In this document: positions 44,257-55,149 of the stretch, piece by piece
Layout: the number at the start of each line of letters is the position of its first letter
Position numbering within the stretch: the stretch's first letter is position 1
Origin: Dryocosmus kuriphilus
Taxonomy: Eukaryota > Arthropoda > Insecta > Hymenoptera > Cynipidae
Reading direction: 5' to 3'
DNA: 64,000 bases
Assembly (NCBI GenBank): GCA_038277395.1
Contig: CM076193.1
Location: forward strand, 123,410,133 to 123,474,132
Translations under genes and position numbers: made by a program
Notes under the pieces: model-generated
What the model saw: the letters and a program-made list of their open reading frames with translations, nothing else
Told to the model about the DNA's origin: nothing
Databases searched by the model: none

Positions 44257-45173
44257 CGAGGTGTGATCAAAAAGTAAGGTGAATTTTTATTTTTATCAAA
44301 AAATATTTATTTATTCATCAATATTGATGTTGTCCCCTCCAAAGTAATCCCCCTCGGGTATAATACATTTGTGCCAGCGCTTTTTCCAATCCTCAAAGCA
44401 TTTCTAATAAGCACTTTTGGTATAGCCTTCAGCTCATCCAGCGAGGCGGTCTTTATCTCCTCAATCGTCGCAAAATGCCGTCCTTTCATGGGACTTTTCA
44501 GTTTTGGAAACAGGAAAAATTCGCAGGGAGACAAATCTGGTGAATGCGGTGGCTGAGGCATGATTATGGTGTTGTTATTGGCCAAAAAATTACGAACAAG
44601 CAATGACGTGTGAGCGGAACAAACTTCGCTGACACACGTCTCATGCCCAAAATATCCACTAAAATTGCTTGGAACGAGCCAAACGAGATGCCGACATCAT
44701 CAGCAACTTCTCTAATGGTAATTCGATGATTCGCCAACACTATTTTCTTCACTTCTTCAACGTTTTCATCAGTTACTGACGTGCTGGGACGTCTAGGGAG
44801 AGCATCGTCATTAACATCTTCTCGGCCTTCCCAAAAGAGCTTGTAACACTTATAAACATTTTTTTTACTCAGAGTACACTCACCGTATGCCACTGTCAAC
44901 ATTTCAGGTGTTTTGGAGCACTTAATTTCATTTTTTACACAAAATTGGATGCAAATTCTTTGATCCATTTTTTTCGACAGCAGAAAATCGCCGAGCACGG
45001 AAAACACTTCTAACCTTTATGCCTCTCACAAACAAACAAAGAATGCTCTATAGCTGAAACTGTGCACATATGTTTGGGACGAGTGTACCAACATAAGAAA
45101 AAAAGAAAACGACTATCGACTGTACGCATCCCGCGAAATTTACCAAGTCACCTTACCTTTTGATCACACCTCG
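44257..45173 (-). mobile_element. mariner B2, internally deleted
   Basis: Ends CGAGGTGTGATCAAAAAGTA (44257) and complement ending 45173, with TA at 44255-44256 and 45174-45175. 917 bp. Very similar to B1, with a deletion in the same part of the gene. Confidence 0.9.
44307..44968 (-). pseudogene. mariner B2 transposase remnant
   Basis: Starts MDQRICIQFCVKNEIKCSKT (ATG 44966-44968), keeps both helix-turn-helix regions (KLFWEGREDVNDDALP; HRITIREVADDVGISFGSFQ) and, after a deletion that removes the first catalytic Asp segment, resumes in another frame with MPQPPHSPDLSPCEFFLFPK. The third catalytic position reads E where B1 and B3 have D (SPCE versus APCD). Inactive. Confidence 0.88.
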
Positions 45174-45175
45174 TA

Positions 45176-45609
45176 CTCACAAGTTATTGCTTCAAAACAG
45201 AAGAATCATAATTATTTACACACTTATTCTATTTCATCTTGCAATAATAATAAAATAATTATTATTCACGTTAAAAATAATCCCGTTAATGCATGTTCTC
45301 TCACAGAAACATTACGGAATTCGATAAAACACCAGGGTTGTCGGAAAAATTTTTTCACAGGTGTGGAGTACCTAAGTTTGCGGATCCGTGAGAGGGGGGG
45401 GGGGGGGGGGGGGGGGGAGAAATTTGGATGTATACACTAAAAACGATACGTAATTATTTTTATTCGATTATAACAAATGTGCTCTAAGGTGGGCAAAGAG
45501 AAAGAATTTTTGGTTTTGTAAGTCCACATCCCCTCATTTTGTGTTATTTGGTGAAAGAGAAAATTTCATTTCTTTTTGTAAAATAAATGCACAACCAAAT
45601 TCCCTTAAG

Positions 45610-45668
<59 letters not shown>

Positions 45669-46890
45669 CTACGTATAATATGTTTACATTCTCATCTCAA
45701 TGAGAAGGTATTGCGTTTAAAAACTGACCAAAAAAAAAAAAAACAGTTTTTACTGGGAACAGAAATCGTGACCTAATCAAGATGGCGACCAGCCAATATG
45801 GCGGCCATAAGGAGGCACTCAGGTAACTCAGTGTTGCTGAAATTTGTAGCTTTAGTGGATCTACATTACAATCTCACATTAAAATCGAACGTTATTTTGT
45901 GTTAAAAAAGAAAAACAAGCATATTAAATATAAAATTTCTTATTTTACAAACTGAAATATCAAAAGCATATTTATTAATAACCTCAAAATTCATATTAAA
46001 ATAATGTTTTCTTGACTACAGTTTTAATCTCAAACGAAATAATGACTTATTTTAATTCTTTTGATATAAAATATAAGAAGATTGAATTTCATCGAATGTT
46101 CAGGTTAGAAGATCTTGTCGTTTTATGTAAGAAGAGTTTAAATGAATCAAACTTTTCGTTCTGCAGTACACAATTTAATTTAAAAACGGAGTAGTATTCC
46201 TTTCAGAAAAAATATCTACACGTAATATTTGTTCAGTACAATTTAGAGATTTAATTTTGAGGTTAGAACTTGAGTTCATCGTCCTTACATCAATATGAAA
46301 TTACTGAGTTTAAAAAAAAGAAAAATAATTATATTATATCAGTTAGATTGTTTGTCTAGAACACAGGAAGTTTTTTGTTAAAGTTTATGTATACGCAAAA
46401 ATACAAAAAATTACCTAATAACATGTAGTCTTCTCTTCTAAAATATTGAGAACATATACAACCATACTTGGATTTACTTTCCCCTTGTTTCCATTTGTGA
46501 TTGTCATTTCCACAAAACTTTTATTCATATTAGGAAATTTATGGGATCTGATTTCTGGCTCTCTCCTAACCTTTGAGTAGCAACCGAAAACCGAGCAAAA
46601 GACATTTCTGTTTATCTTTTTTAGGACTAAATTTCATCCCACTCATGTTAACTCATGTAACTCATGTTACACTCAGATAAATTTCTTGTGCACGGTCAAC
46701 ATCTTTTTTTAGTTTAAGTTTTAAAATAAGACTTTTTTTGGACATTTTACATTTTTGGAACGTTATTTGGCCTGACTTAGGGCGCTTTTTGGGTTCTAAA
46801 AACGTTTTCTAATTTTAGATGCCGGCTGGGCTATACATCGCGTGTAAACATGCCTCTTTATTTTAGTACTCTTTTTCACTACCAGATGTC
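45176..46890. other. no gene; poly(G), (TA)n and a transposon-like end
   Basis: Poly(G) at about 45394-45418 and (TA)n at about 45611-45664. A terminus like that at 1559 ('aaggtgggcaaag', then 'cccctcattttgtgtta' near 45527) is present, and its inverted partner lies at about 49215-49285, so one element could span 45487-49285 and carry S2 and S3 inside. A 60-codon frame at 46012-46194 has no protein features. Confidence 0.45.
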
Positions 46891-46914
46891 GCATCGTAGT
46901 TCTGCGGTTGTCGT

Positions 46915-48185
46915 CTTTATGCCGGATAACTTTCGAAAGACTAATCAGATTGAATTGCGCTTTGGCACACTTTTTAAGGCCTAAAAAGAAAGGACGAGTT
47001 TGTTAACCAGCGTATTTTGAACAACGGTTCTGGTTTTATGCATCGAAAATGCTTTTAAAAAAGCCACACATTCAATTTTCCGCCCAAAGTATGCGAAATA
47101 TGAAAAAAAAAACGTTAATAAACAAAGTTTTCATCTCAAAAGAATCTAAAAGTTTTCTTGATATCATTTTTGTATAAGACCCATAGCTTTTGAGTTATTC
47201 GTGAAAAATGTTATTAAATATATAAAATTCACTTTTCAGAAAAACTATGCGAGATACAAAAAAAAATCTTATGAAGCAAACTTCTTTGTCTCAAAAAGAA
47301 CTACAAGTTTTTTTTATAACATTTTTTAATAAGACCTACATTTTTCATTTTAATCGTGAACAATATTATTAATAAAAATAAAGAATTAAATTTTCCTGCC
47401 AAACTATGCAAGGTAGGAAAAAAGTGTTTTAAAGCAAAGTTATTTACGTAAGAAAGATCTACAAATTTCTCTTATACTTTTTTTTGATAACACACATAGT
47501 TTTTTCTTAATATTGAAAAATGTTATTGAAAGTTAGGAATTCAATTTTCCGGTGAAACTATGCGAGATGCGAATAAAATGTTTAGAAGAAAAATTATTCG
47601 TCTCACAAAGGTCTACACATTTTCTTCAAACCATCTTTTGATAGAAAGCATAGTTTTTGTTTTAATCTTGAACAAGGTTATTAATAAAAATCAAGAATTT
47701 AATTTTCCTGGCAAACTATGCGAGATACGAAAAGAATCTTACGAAAAGTCATTCAACTTAAAAATATCTACAAATTTTCCTCAGACTATTTTTTGATGAC
47801 ACACATAGTTTTTGTTTTAATCGTGAAGAATGTTTCTAAAAGTAAAAAATTTAGGTTTCAGACAAACCGCAAAAAAAATTTCACGTTCTGGACAAGCTTT
47901 ATCGAGTGCGAAGCGCGAGACACGCGAGGAGAATGTATTTGCTAAGGCCGAAGGAGCGTTAACAAAAAATTCAAAACCATCAAATTACACGGGTCAATGG
48001 TAGGGGGATGTACAAACACCGAGCGCGTAACGAAAAATAAATACCGCATCGAGCGCAAAGCGCGAATTCCGATAGACGCGCGCCTTAGGCGCGCTCATAC
48101 TTCGCCCGAAGCGTGGTGCGCGCAGAGCGTGATGGGAATGTGCCAGCGAAGCGTGCAGATTTTTTTACATTCTCATTAGAAGAGG
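46915..48185 (+). repeat. S-family repeat element, copy S2
   Basis: Starts within the conserved tail ('ataactttcgaaagactaat'). Five or so 155-bp monomers follow, with 'aaactatgcgagat' boxes near 47245, 47400, 47555 and 47713, then a CG-rich block (47900-48150) with 'cgaagcgcgag' and 'gcgcgcc' motifs ending 'gggaatgtg'. Opposite orientation to S1 and directly followed by S3. Long frames (47560-47945) follow the monomer period and are not genes. Confidence 0.75.
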
Positions 48186-49190
48186 TATTAGATTTATGTA
48201 ATATTTGACTTTCGCGGATTTCATGAAATCTCCACGTTTTGAGACCTCCTGAATCCGAAAAAACTGTTTTTAAGACGTTGTCTGTCTGTCTGTTGTCTTC
48301 GTCGTCGATTTCGTTTCGTTGTCGTAGTCGTTGTCGTAGCCTGTTCCCACTTCCCACGATAACTTTCGAAGGACTAATCGGATTGGATTGCGCTTTGGTA
48401 CACTTCTTTAAGGGGTAAAAAGAAAGGACGAGTTCATTAACCAGCAGTTTTTGACCAACGGTTATGGTTTTATCCATCAAAAACGGTTTTCAAAAATAAA
48501 AAAATCCATTTTCCGGCTAAACTATGAGAGATCAACAAAAATGTAAGAAAGTAGGATTGTTCATCTTAACAAAATCTACAAATTTTGTCTTAACTATTTT
48601 TTGATAAAATGAACGGTTTTTGTTTTAATCATGAAAACGATATTAAAATTAAAAAAGTCTGGTTTCCCGACAAAATATTCAGGATAAAAAAAAATTTTAA
48701 AGAACAAAGTTGTTTAATTCAAAAAGATCTACAAATTTTGTTTCAGTAATTTTTTGATAAAATGCACGGTTTTTATTTTTAATCGATGAAACGTTATTAA
48801 AATTAAAAAATTTCAAATTTCCCGCCAAACTATGAAAGATACGAAAAAATGATTATAAACAAAGTTGTTCACCTCAAAAGTATATGGAAAATCACAAAAA
48901 AATTTTACCAATCTACAATGTGTTTTAAAAAAATGTAATTATCGAGCGCGAAGCGCGAGTGTCATGATGAGAATGTATTCCTTAAGGGCGATAGAGCCTT
49001 AAGTAAAATAATTTCTTTTGTAATTTTTAATTCAAAGGTTTGTACGATCCATAAACACCGAGCGCATAGCGCGAGGTGAATAATCTATCGAGCGCGAAGC
49101 GCGAGTGCCAACAGACGCGCGCCCTAGGCGCGCTCATTCTTCGCGCGAAACGCACGATGAGAATGTGTCCGCTAAGCGGGTAGATTTTTA
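48186..49190 (+). repeat. S-family repeat element, copy S3
   Basis: Complete order: 'ttcgcggatttcatgaaatc' start, gtcgtt triplets (about 48296-48340), 'actttcgaaggactaatcgg', three 155-bp monomers (boxes near 48517, 48672, 48822), then CG-rich blocks with TCGAGCGCGAAGCGCGAG at 48943 and again near 49085, ending 'gatgagaatgtg'. It lies head-to-tail with S2. Confidence 0.75.
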
Positions 49191-49758
49191 ATTTACAAAA
49201 TGACGAACGTTTTTTTTTTACCAAATAACACAAAATCAGGAGGGTAAAAATAAAAAAATCGTTTTTTAATCACCCTAAAATGCACTTAATGAAAGGCTTC
49301 TGTAGAATGAACATTTTATAATCTGGTTAATAATTTATTCAAAAAGTTGGAAATAATGAAACAAATATTTTAAAAACTAGAGCATATTTTACGGCTATTT
49401 TAATGCTCTACGAAAAACCAAAAATCAATATACCAAAAACAACCCCTATTCGTTGTAGCATCCCCCTCTTATTTAAAAAGTTGGAAATACTGAAAAAATC
49501 AAAAAACAACTAGACCATATTTTACGGCTATCTTACGGCTCTGCGAAAAATGAAAAATCAAGTTTCCAAAAACGACCCCTATTCGCTGTAGCATCCCCCT
49601 CTTATTTAAAAAGTTGGAAATATTGAGAAAAAAAAGATCGAAAAACAACTAGACCATATTTTAAATACTATATACATTATATAAAATACTATATTAAATA
49701 CTACATAAAATATACAATAGATAATATTAAACACTACACATTGGTATATGAGGCGTGG
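49191..49758. repeat. short tandem-like repeats, no gene
   Basis: Three copies of a unit of about 130 bp containing 'atttaaaaagttggaaata' and 'acccctattcg.tgtagcat' lie between about 49325 and 49660. No gene. Confidence 0.5.
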
Positions 49759-49759
49759 A

Positions 49760-50881
49760 TACACTGTAAAAAATTTACGGAATTTTCCCGACAAATCCTT
49801 AAGTAAAATTCCCAACTTTGGGTAGGAAAGCCTTTTTTCCTAAAGAAATAGGAAAATTTCCTAACAGTTTAGAATTTTTTCCGAACAGGTTTAGAAAATT
49901 TCTTCACAAGCTTGGGAATAACAGAATTTCCAAAATATTTGGTAAATTTTCCCAATTTGTACTCAGGAAAATTTCCACATTTTAAGGAAATATTCCACTT
50001 GTATTTGAAAATTTCGCACATAAGTTTGGAATAAAAGAATCCCAAACTATTTGGGAAATTTATCAATTTTATGAGTAATCTTCCTAACCATTTTCTAGGA
50101 AACATTACCCATGTTGGTTAGGGAAAAATTTTTTTCCATAAAAATTAGAAATTTTCCTGATATTTTGAAAATGTTTTATTTTTAAAGGGATTATGCCTCG
50201 TGTCTAAGAAAGTTATGCACCTTTTTTTTGCAAATTTCGAAAAATAATCAAAGCACTTGAAAATACCAAAAGTGAAAAAGGAAAATTACAAAAAATGTAT
50301 TTTTTCTTCATCATCAAAACGATCTGTTTTCCTTGCAATATAAAAACTATAAGAAACATGTTGTTACCGATTTAAATAAATTGTATTAAAATATGAAATA
50401 GGTTGATTTAAAACAATGCTTTATGTAATTATAGTGTCGGTAGCGAATAAGTAATCCTCTTTTGAAGTTAGGAATAAATTGTAATATCCGGTATTGTAGT
50501 GGGTAACGCGTGCGATTTATATTTAGGCGGTTAGGTTTCGATTCTCGGTGTGGCAAGTTTTCTGCGAATCCGTTTTTCTAGCGTTATATTTAATATATAA
50601 TTTAGGACATGTCAATAACTATCAATTCGTTCAATAACGAGAATTTTTGTAGTTTAAATATTTTTTTTAATCAACTATTTCTTTGCAGTTTGGTCTCCAA
50701 ATGTATTAGAAAATTTTACCGAAATTATTTTTGAAAATTTTTCTAAATAGGTATTGAGTAAAATTGCCAAACGTATTTGGAAATTTTTCCTACTTTTTTT
50801 TCGGGAAAATTCCTAATAATATTAGGATAATTGCTCCCTAAACTTTTTTGGGAAAATTCCCAAAAGAATTTTTTACACTGT
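49760..50881. mobile_element. MITE-like element with CASTGTAAAAAATT ends
   Basis: 'acactgtaaaaaattt' near 49760 is matched by 'aattttttacactgt' ending near 50880. The flanking 300 bp on each side are rich in 'gggaaaattttcc'-type motifs in mirrored order. A weak tRNA-like segment (A-box-like 'tgtagtgggtaacg', B-box-like 'ggtttcgattc', about 50490-50560) lies inside and may be a decayed SINE head. No frame. Confidence 0.5.
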
Positions 50882-50966
50882 AGGTATTCTCTGAGTAGCA
50901 TTTTGGTTTTTGATCAGATTTTTGAACATCGTATTCAAACCAAAACTTTTTTTTTTCTCCAAGCAA

Positions 50967-51495
50967 TTACAGTGTAATGACCTCACTTTCTATATCCAAG
51001 CTGCTTAGAAGAGCTGGGGGTCTGTCATTGATAATTCCTACCAGTTTAAATGTTTGATCATTTGTGTGAATGCTGGTTGGAACTGAACGCAAAAATATCT
51101 GCGGTTGCGCTACACTTTTGGAATCTGTATCGGTAACTTCCAGAAGAATAAACGAACCTATAATAAAAAATATATTTATATAATTTATCAAACATAAGGA
51201 GGAAAATGGTATAGCTACTTTCATAACATCGTGAGAGTTACCTATTTTTGAAATTCTGCTTTCTCGGATTCCGCTACATGTTTCCGTTGAACAAGCATTA
51301 GATGCACATTTTAATAAAGTGCGTTAAGTTTCTTCATATTTTTTAGGAAACAATGGGTACAAAATTTTTCCCCTTTTTCATACGTGCTTCCATTGATGGG
51401 CTTATTAGCTGCGTACTTAGTTATGTCAAACAGATCGTTTTTTGAAGCTAATTTTTCTACTTCGTCCTTAAAACTGGCCCTTTCGAAGTAGGCAA

Positions 51496-51541
<46 letters not shown>

Positions 51542-51600
51542 TTTCAAAACAGCGTACTGAAATTTTCGGTTCCGATCTACGGCGGAAGAACTGGCGATAT
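50967..51600 (-). pseudogene. two-exon fragment of an uncharacterised, transposase-like protein
   Basis: The first exon reads VAYFERASFKDEVEKLASKN, LFDITKYAANKPINGSTYEK, GEKFCTHCFLKNMKKLNALY; a frameshift follows, then KCASNACSTETCSGIRES up to a donor (GTAACT at about 51243). After a roughly 55-nt intron the acceptor TTATTATAG at about 51185 leads into GSFILLEVTDTDSKSVAQPQ and an end ...SSLDIESEVITL with stop at 50967. The C-x2-C...C-x4-C pattern suggests a zinc knuckle. I recall similar N-termini in insect MULE-like or domesticated proteins, but this is not certain. A (TA)n run (51500-51539) interrupts the upstream part, and mariner B3 begins at 51615. Confidence 0.4.
51500..51539. repeat. 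(TA)n microsatellite
   Basis: Pure TA run inside the transposase-like fragment. Confidence 0.9.
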
Positions 51601-51614
51601 GTGTCTCACGCATA

Positions 51615-52917
51615 CGAGGTGTGTTCAAAAAGTAAGGTGACTTTTAATTTTTACGAAAAAATATTTATTTATTCGTCAATTATTACTTTGTCCCCTTCAA
51701 AGTCACCCCCCTCAGATATAACACACTTGCGCCAACGCTTTTTCAAGTCCTCGAAGCACTTCTGATAAGCACGTTTTGGTATAGCCTTGAGTTCTTCCAA
51801 CGATGCATTCTTCATCTCCTCAATCGTTGCAAATCTCCGTCCTTTCATGGGTCTCTTTAGTTTTGGGAACAGAAAAAAGTCGCAGGGGGCCAAATCCGGT
51901 GAATATGGTGGCTGAGGCATGATTGTGGTTTCGTTTTTGACCAAAAAGTCACACACAAGCAACGATGAGTGAGCTGGTGCATTGTCGTGATACAAAAGCC
52001 ATGAATTTTTTTTTCACAATTCCGGACGTTTTTGTCATACTGCTTCTCGCAAATGGCTTATAACTTCAAGGTAATACTCCTTATTGATCGTGCCACCTTC
52101 TGGTAAGAATTCTTGATAAACTACGCCACGGTAATCGAAAAAAAACAGTGAGCAAAACCTTGACATTTGATCGAACTTGAGGTGCTTTTTTCAGTCTTGG
52201 CTCTTCCGAGGTCTTCAAATGGGACGATTGGGCATTGGTTTCGACGTCATAACCGTCTACCCATGATTCTTCATCAGTTATAACCCTTTTGAGCATATCA
52301 GGATCATTATTGATGTCATGTAACAGCTCTTGAGCGATGCTCATTCGACGGTTCTTTTGTTCAAAATTAAGCAGTTTCGGAACAAATTTCGCTGCCACAC
52401 GTTTCATGCCCAAAACATCGGAAGAAATTGCATGACCCGAGCCAACCGAGATGCCGACGTCTTCAGCAACTTCTCTAACAGTGATTCGACGATTCCCCAA
52501 CACCATATTCTTCACCTCTTCGACGCTTTCATCATTTATTGACGTGCTCGGGCGTCCAGAGCGAGATTCGTCATTGGTGTCTTCTCGGCCTTCTTGGAAG
52601 AGCTTGTACCACTTATAAACATTTGTTTTGCTCAAAGTAGAGTCACCGTATGCCACTGTCAACATTTCAAGTCAGTTAATTCCATTTTTTACACAAAATT
52701 TGAAGCTGTTCTCTGATTCATTTTTTTCGACAGCAGAAAATCGAAGATACACTGAACATTCTAACCTTTAACCTCTCAAAACAAACTAAAAATGCTATAC
52801 GAACTGTGTACACATGTTCGGGACAAGTGTACAAATATAAAATTTAAAAAAATTGAAGATCCAATGTAGGTAGCCCGCGAAATTTGAAAAGTTACCTTAC
52901 TTTTTGAACACACCTCG
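51615..52917 (-). mobile_element. mariner B3, full length
   Basis: Ends CGAGGTGTGTTCAAAAAGTA (51615) and complement (ending 52917), TA at 51613-51614 and 52918-52919. At 1303 bp it is the only full-size family B copy here and shows what B1 and B2 have lost. Its right TA abuts another mariner-like terminus (52924). Confidence 0.92.
51669..52721 (-). pseudogene. mariner B3 transposase, frameshifted
   Basis: The start MNQRTASNF at 52721 runs into TAA by a frameshift. The main frame resumes LTVAYGDSTLSKTNVYKWYK and RRITVREVAEDVGISVGS, then KLLNFEQKNRRMSIAQELLH and VITDEESWVDGYDVETN (first catalytic Asp; G of the usual GDE is changed). After a further shift near 52080 comes MYHDNAPAHSSLLVCDFLVK (second Asp), YSPDLAPCDFFLFPKLKRPM (third Asp), and FEDLKKRWRKCVISEG with stop at 51669. 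All three acidic positions survive, but at least two frameshifts prevent synthesis. Confidence 0.88.
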
Positions 52918-53444
52918 TATATACAGGGTGTCCAAAAAGTATGGAAACACCTACAAATCTCGGAGGATTAGTTTTAAAAAAATAATAAAGGTTAGGTTTT
53001 AAATAACTTTTAGCGATGAATTCAATAGTGAGCTTGGATTTGACCTTGAATCTCATCTTCAAGGTCATTTCAATGTCAACTTTGTTTTTTTAAAATGGGA
53101 ATCCCTATTTTTGACACCGGCAATCGAAAGAGTGGGAAATTTTACGTCAAAACATTTACTCAGGTCGTAGGTCAAGGGTGAACTTGAGGTTCAGCTGAAG
53201 GTCACTTAAACTTGAACAAGGTTTGGGTCAGGTGGATGGCACCGCTCTGTAATTCCTCGGGTCTGGTGTTTCTGAAAATGTCCAAGGTCATTCCTGGAGC
53301 AACCTTTAACGAGGAATCCAATGATGACCTACAATTCGACTTAAGATTGATCTTCAAGGTCATTTTGAAGATCAACTTTGTTTTTTTTTACATTTGGCGT
53401 TACCCAGGAACAACGGCGTGGACGTAGTAAAATTTGTTCCCTTT

Positions 53445-53610
53445 AGGGTGCTGGATTTACGTGAGTCTCCACGCCTCTCACGATCGGGGTACTAGATTTA
53501 CGTGAGTCCCGTCGCCTCTCACGATCGGGGTACTAGATTTACGTGAGTCCCTTCGCCTCTCACGATCGGGGTGCTAGATGTACGTGAGTCCCCTCACCTC
53601 TTACATTTTA
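53445..53610. repeat. tandem array, about four units of 41 bp
   Basis: Units contain 'ctagatttacgtgagtcc' and 'cgcctctcacgatcggggt'. Copies are nearly identical, so the array is recent or actively homogenised. The last unit is slightly degenerate. No spacers, so not a CRISPR-like structure. Confidence 0.85.
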
Positions 53611-53637
53611 TTATTGGCATTGATAAGCACAATATTT

Positions 53638-54664
53638 TTATTTTAAGTGCTCGAATTGTTCTCCATTCACCTCTTGACAGTAAGCTAATCGGTGGTAGAA
53701 AGCGTCAACTGCATTTTTGATCATTTCAGTGGTAATGAGAGTTGATTCATCTATGATCATTTGCTGTAATTCATCTAAATTTTGGGGTTTCGTTTTGTAT
53801 ACCCGATCTTTTAGGTAATCACCAAAAAAATAATCGAGAGCTGTCAAATCAGGTGATCTAGCTGGCCATTCAATTCTGCCTCTCCGTCCTATCCGCCGAT
53901 TAACAAATACTTCGTCTAAGTAATCACGAACGTCTCGTCCATAGTGAGGTGCTGCACCATCCTGCTGAAACCACGTGTCGTCAAAGCTGTCTCCAGCTAT
54001 TTCTCCAATTGCAGAAATTATTTGATCTCGTAGCATAGCTTCATAGTTTTCAGCGTTTAAGTTACCATTAATAAAAAAAATGGACCTATAATTCTGTTGT
54101 TTAATATTCCAGCCCAAACATTAAATTTTTTCGGATATTGCGATTTGTCTTCCCATTTCCAATGAGGATTTTCATGTGCCCAATATCTGCAGTTATGTCT
54201 CTTTAAGGTTCCGTCAAGTTGAAAGGTTGCCTCATCTGAGAAGGCTATGTTTGATGGAAAGTTGGGATTTTCAACTATGCGTGCCATCATGTCTTCACAA
54301 GACTGAACGCGACGATCGAAGTTATCTTCATTCAATTTTTGAACCAGTGTTACTTTAAATAGATGGAATTTCGCTCTTTTTAGTATGTTGTGTACAGACG
54401 ATTTACAGATGCGAAAATGCGGATCGAATTATGTGGATCTTCAACGAATGCCAACAAAACATCTAGTAACTTCTCTTCATTTACTGCTGACCGTGGTCTG
54501 CCTGATTTAGGTAGTTCCCTGGCAGTGCCGTGATCATTAAACTTTCTAATAGTTTTTTGAACGATTGAGAGTGCGATTGGAGTTCTACCAACCCTAAATG
54601 TTTCATTAAAAAGATTCATTGTTGCCCTGAAAAATCGCTCCACTCTACCCCAGCCTCTCATCAT
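53638..54664 (-). pseudogene. D1 transposase (Tc1/mariner superfamily), two frameshifts
   Basis: Three frames follow in order. 54664-54380: TMNLFNETFRVGRTPIALSI, VQKTIRKFNDHGTARELPKS, then GRPRSAVNEEKLLDVLLAFV (DNA-binding half). 54335-54057: NEDNFDRRVQSCEDMMARIV, NIAFSDEATFQLDGT (first catalytic Asp), CRYWAHENPHWKWE. 54117-53638: FINGNLNAENYEAMLRDQI, TWFQQDGAAPHYGRDVRDYL (second acidic site), WPARSPDLTALDYFFGDYLK, ending CQEVNGEQFEHLK. The breaks are near 54400 and in a T-run near 54070. This family, common in insects, differs from mariners A and B in its motifs. Confidence 0.85.
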
Positions 54665-55149
54665 AAGAAGTGACTAAGTCTAAGGACTAAACTTTATCCA
54701 AAAGTCGATCAGTTGAAAAACACAAAACTTACAACGCAGATGAACGTTTTAAAAAAAAATTTAAAAAGAAATCTGGTATTTTTTTACTTTTATACTTGTG
54801 AACTACTTGCACTCAAGACTGATAGAAATTTTTTGTACGACAAAAAAATTTGGAATTCGATGCTTGTTCAAAAACCAGTTTAGAATGAAGCTCAAAATTG
54901 CAACTGTTCGATTGTTTAATTTAAATTAATTTTTTTTTTAAGAGAGTTAAATTGAACAATTTTTTGATTGATTTTTTTTTATTATTCAAAATCGCTTCTT
55001 TTTTGTGAAATTGAAAAATTCAAAATCACTTCTTTTTTGTGACATTGCTCAAAAACGGAATTATTTCTTTGTAAGTTTAAGATTAATGAGTTAGGAGTCC
55101 ATGGTATGGAGATTTATGCGATTGGAGTTTGTAAATTGTAATTGTAATT
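54665..55149. other. no gene seen
   Basis: AT-rich DNA. 54960-55040 repeats 'aaaatcgcttcttttttgtga' twice. Nothing else supported. Confidence 0.4.

Larger units (their letters stand above)
52924..54664 (-). mobile_element. D-family mariner-like element, copy D1
   Basis: The terminus CAGGGTGTCCAAAAAGTATG (52924) is followed by repeated 'ttgaccttgaa' and 'caaggtcattt' motifs (53030-53390), a 41-bp tandem array (53445-53610) and a broken transposase on the minus strand. The far terminus was not found, so the right limit is that of the coding remnant. The TA in front of the terminus overlaps the target TA of B3. Confidence 0.65.

Noticed and set aside
46012..46194. 60-codon plus-strand frame
   Set aside because: AT-driven open frame with no motif, splice signal or repeat support.
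47560..47945. Overlapping 75-80-codon frames in S2 and similar frames in S1 and S4
   Set aside because: They recur with the 155-bp monomer and change frame between monomers; composition is low-complexity. Repeat effect, not genes.
50490..50560. Second tRNA-like segment
   Set aside because: The B box has an extra base and no stems fold convincingly. Kept only as a possible decayed SINE.
53445..53610. CRISPR-like array
   Set aside because: Units are contiguous, with no unique spacers, in a eukaryotic context next to a mariner.
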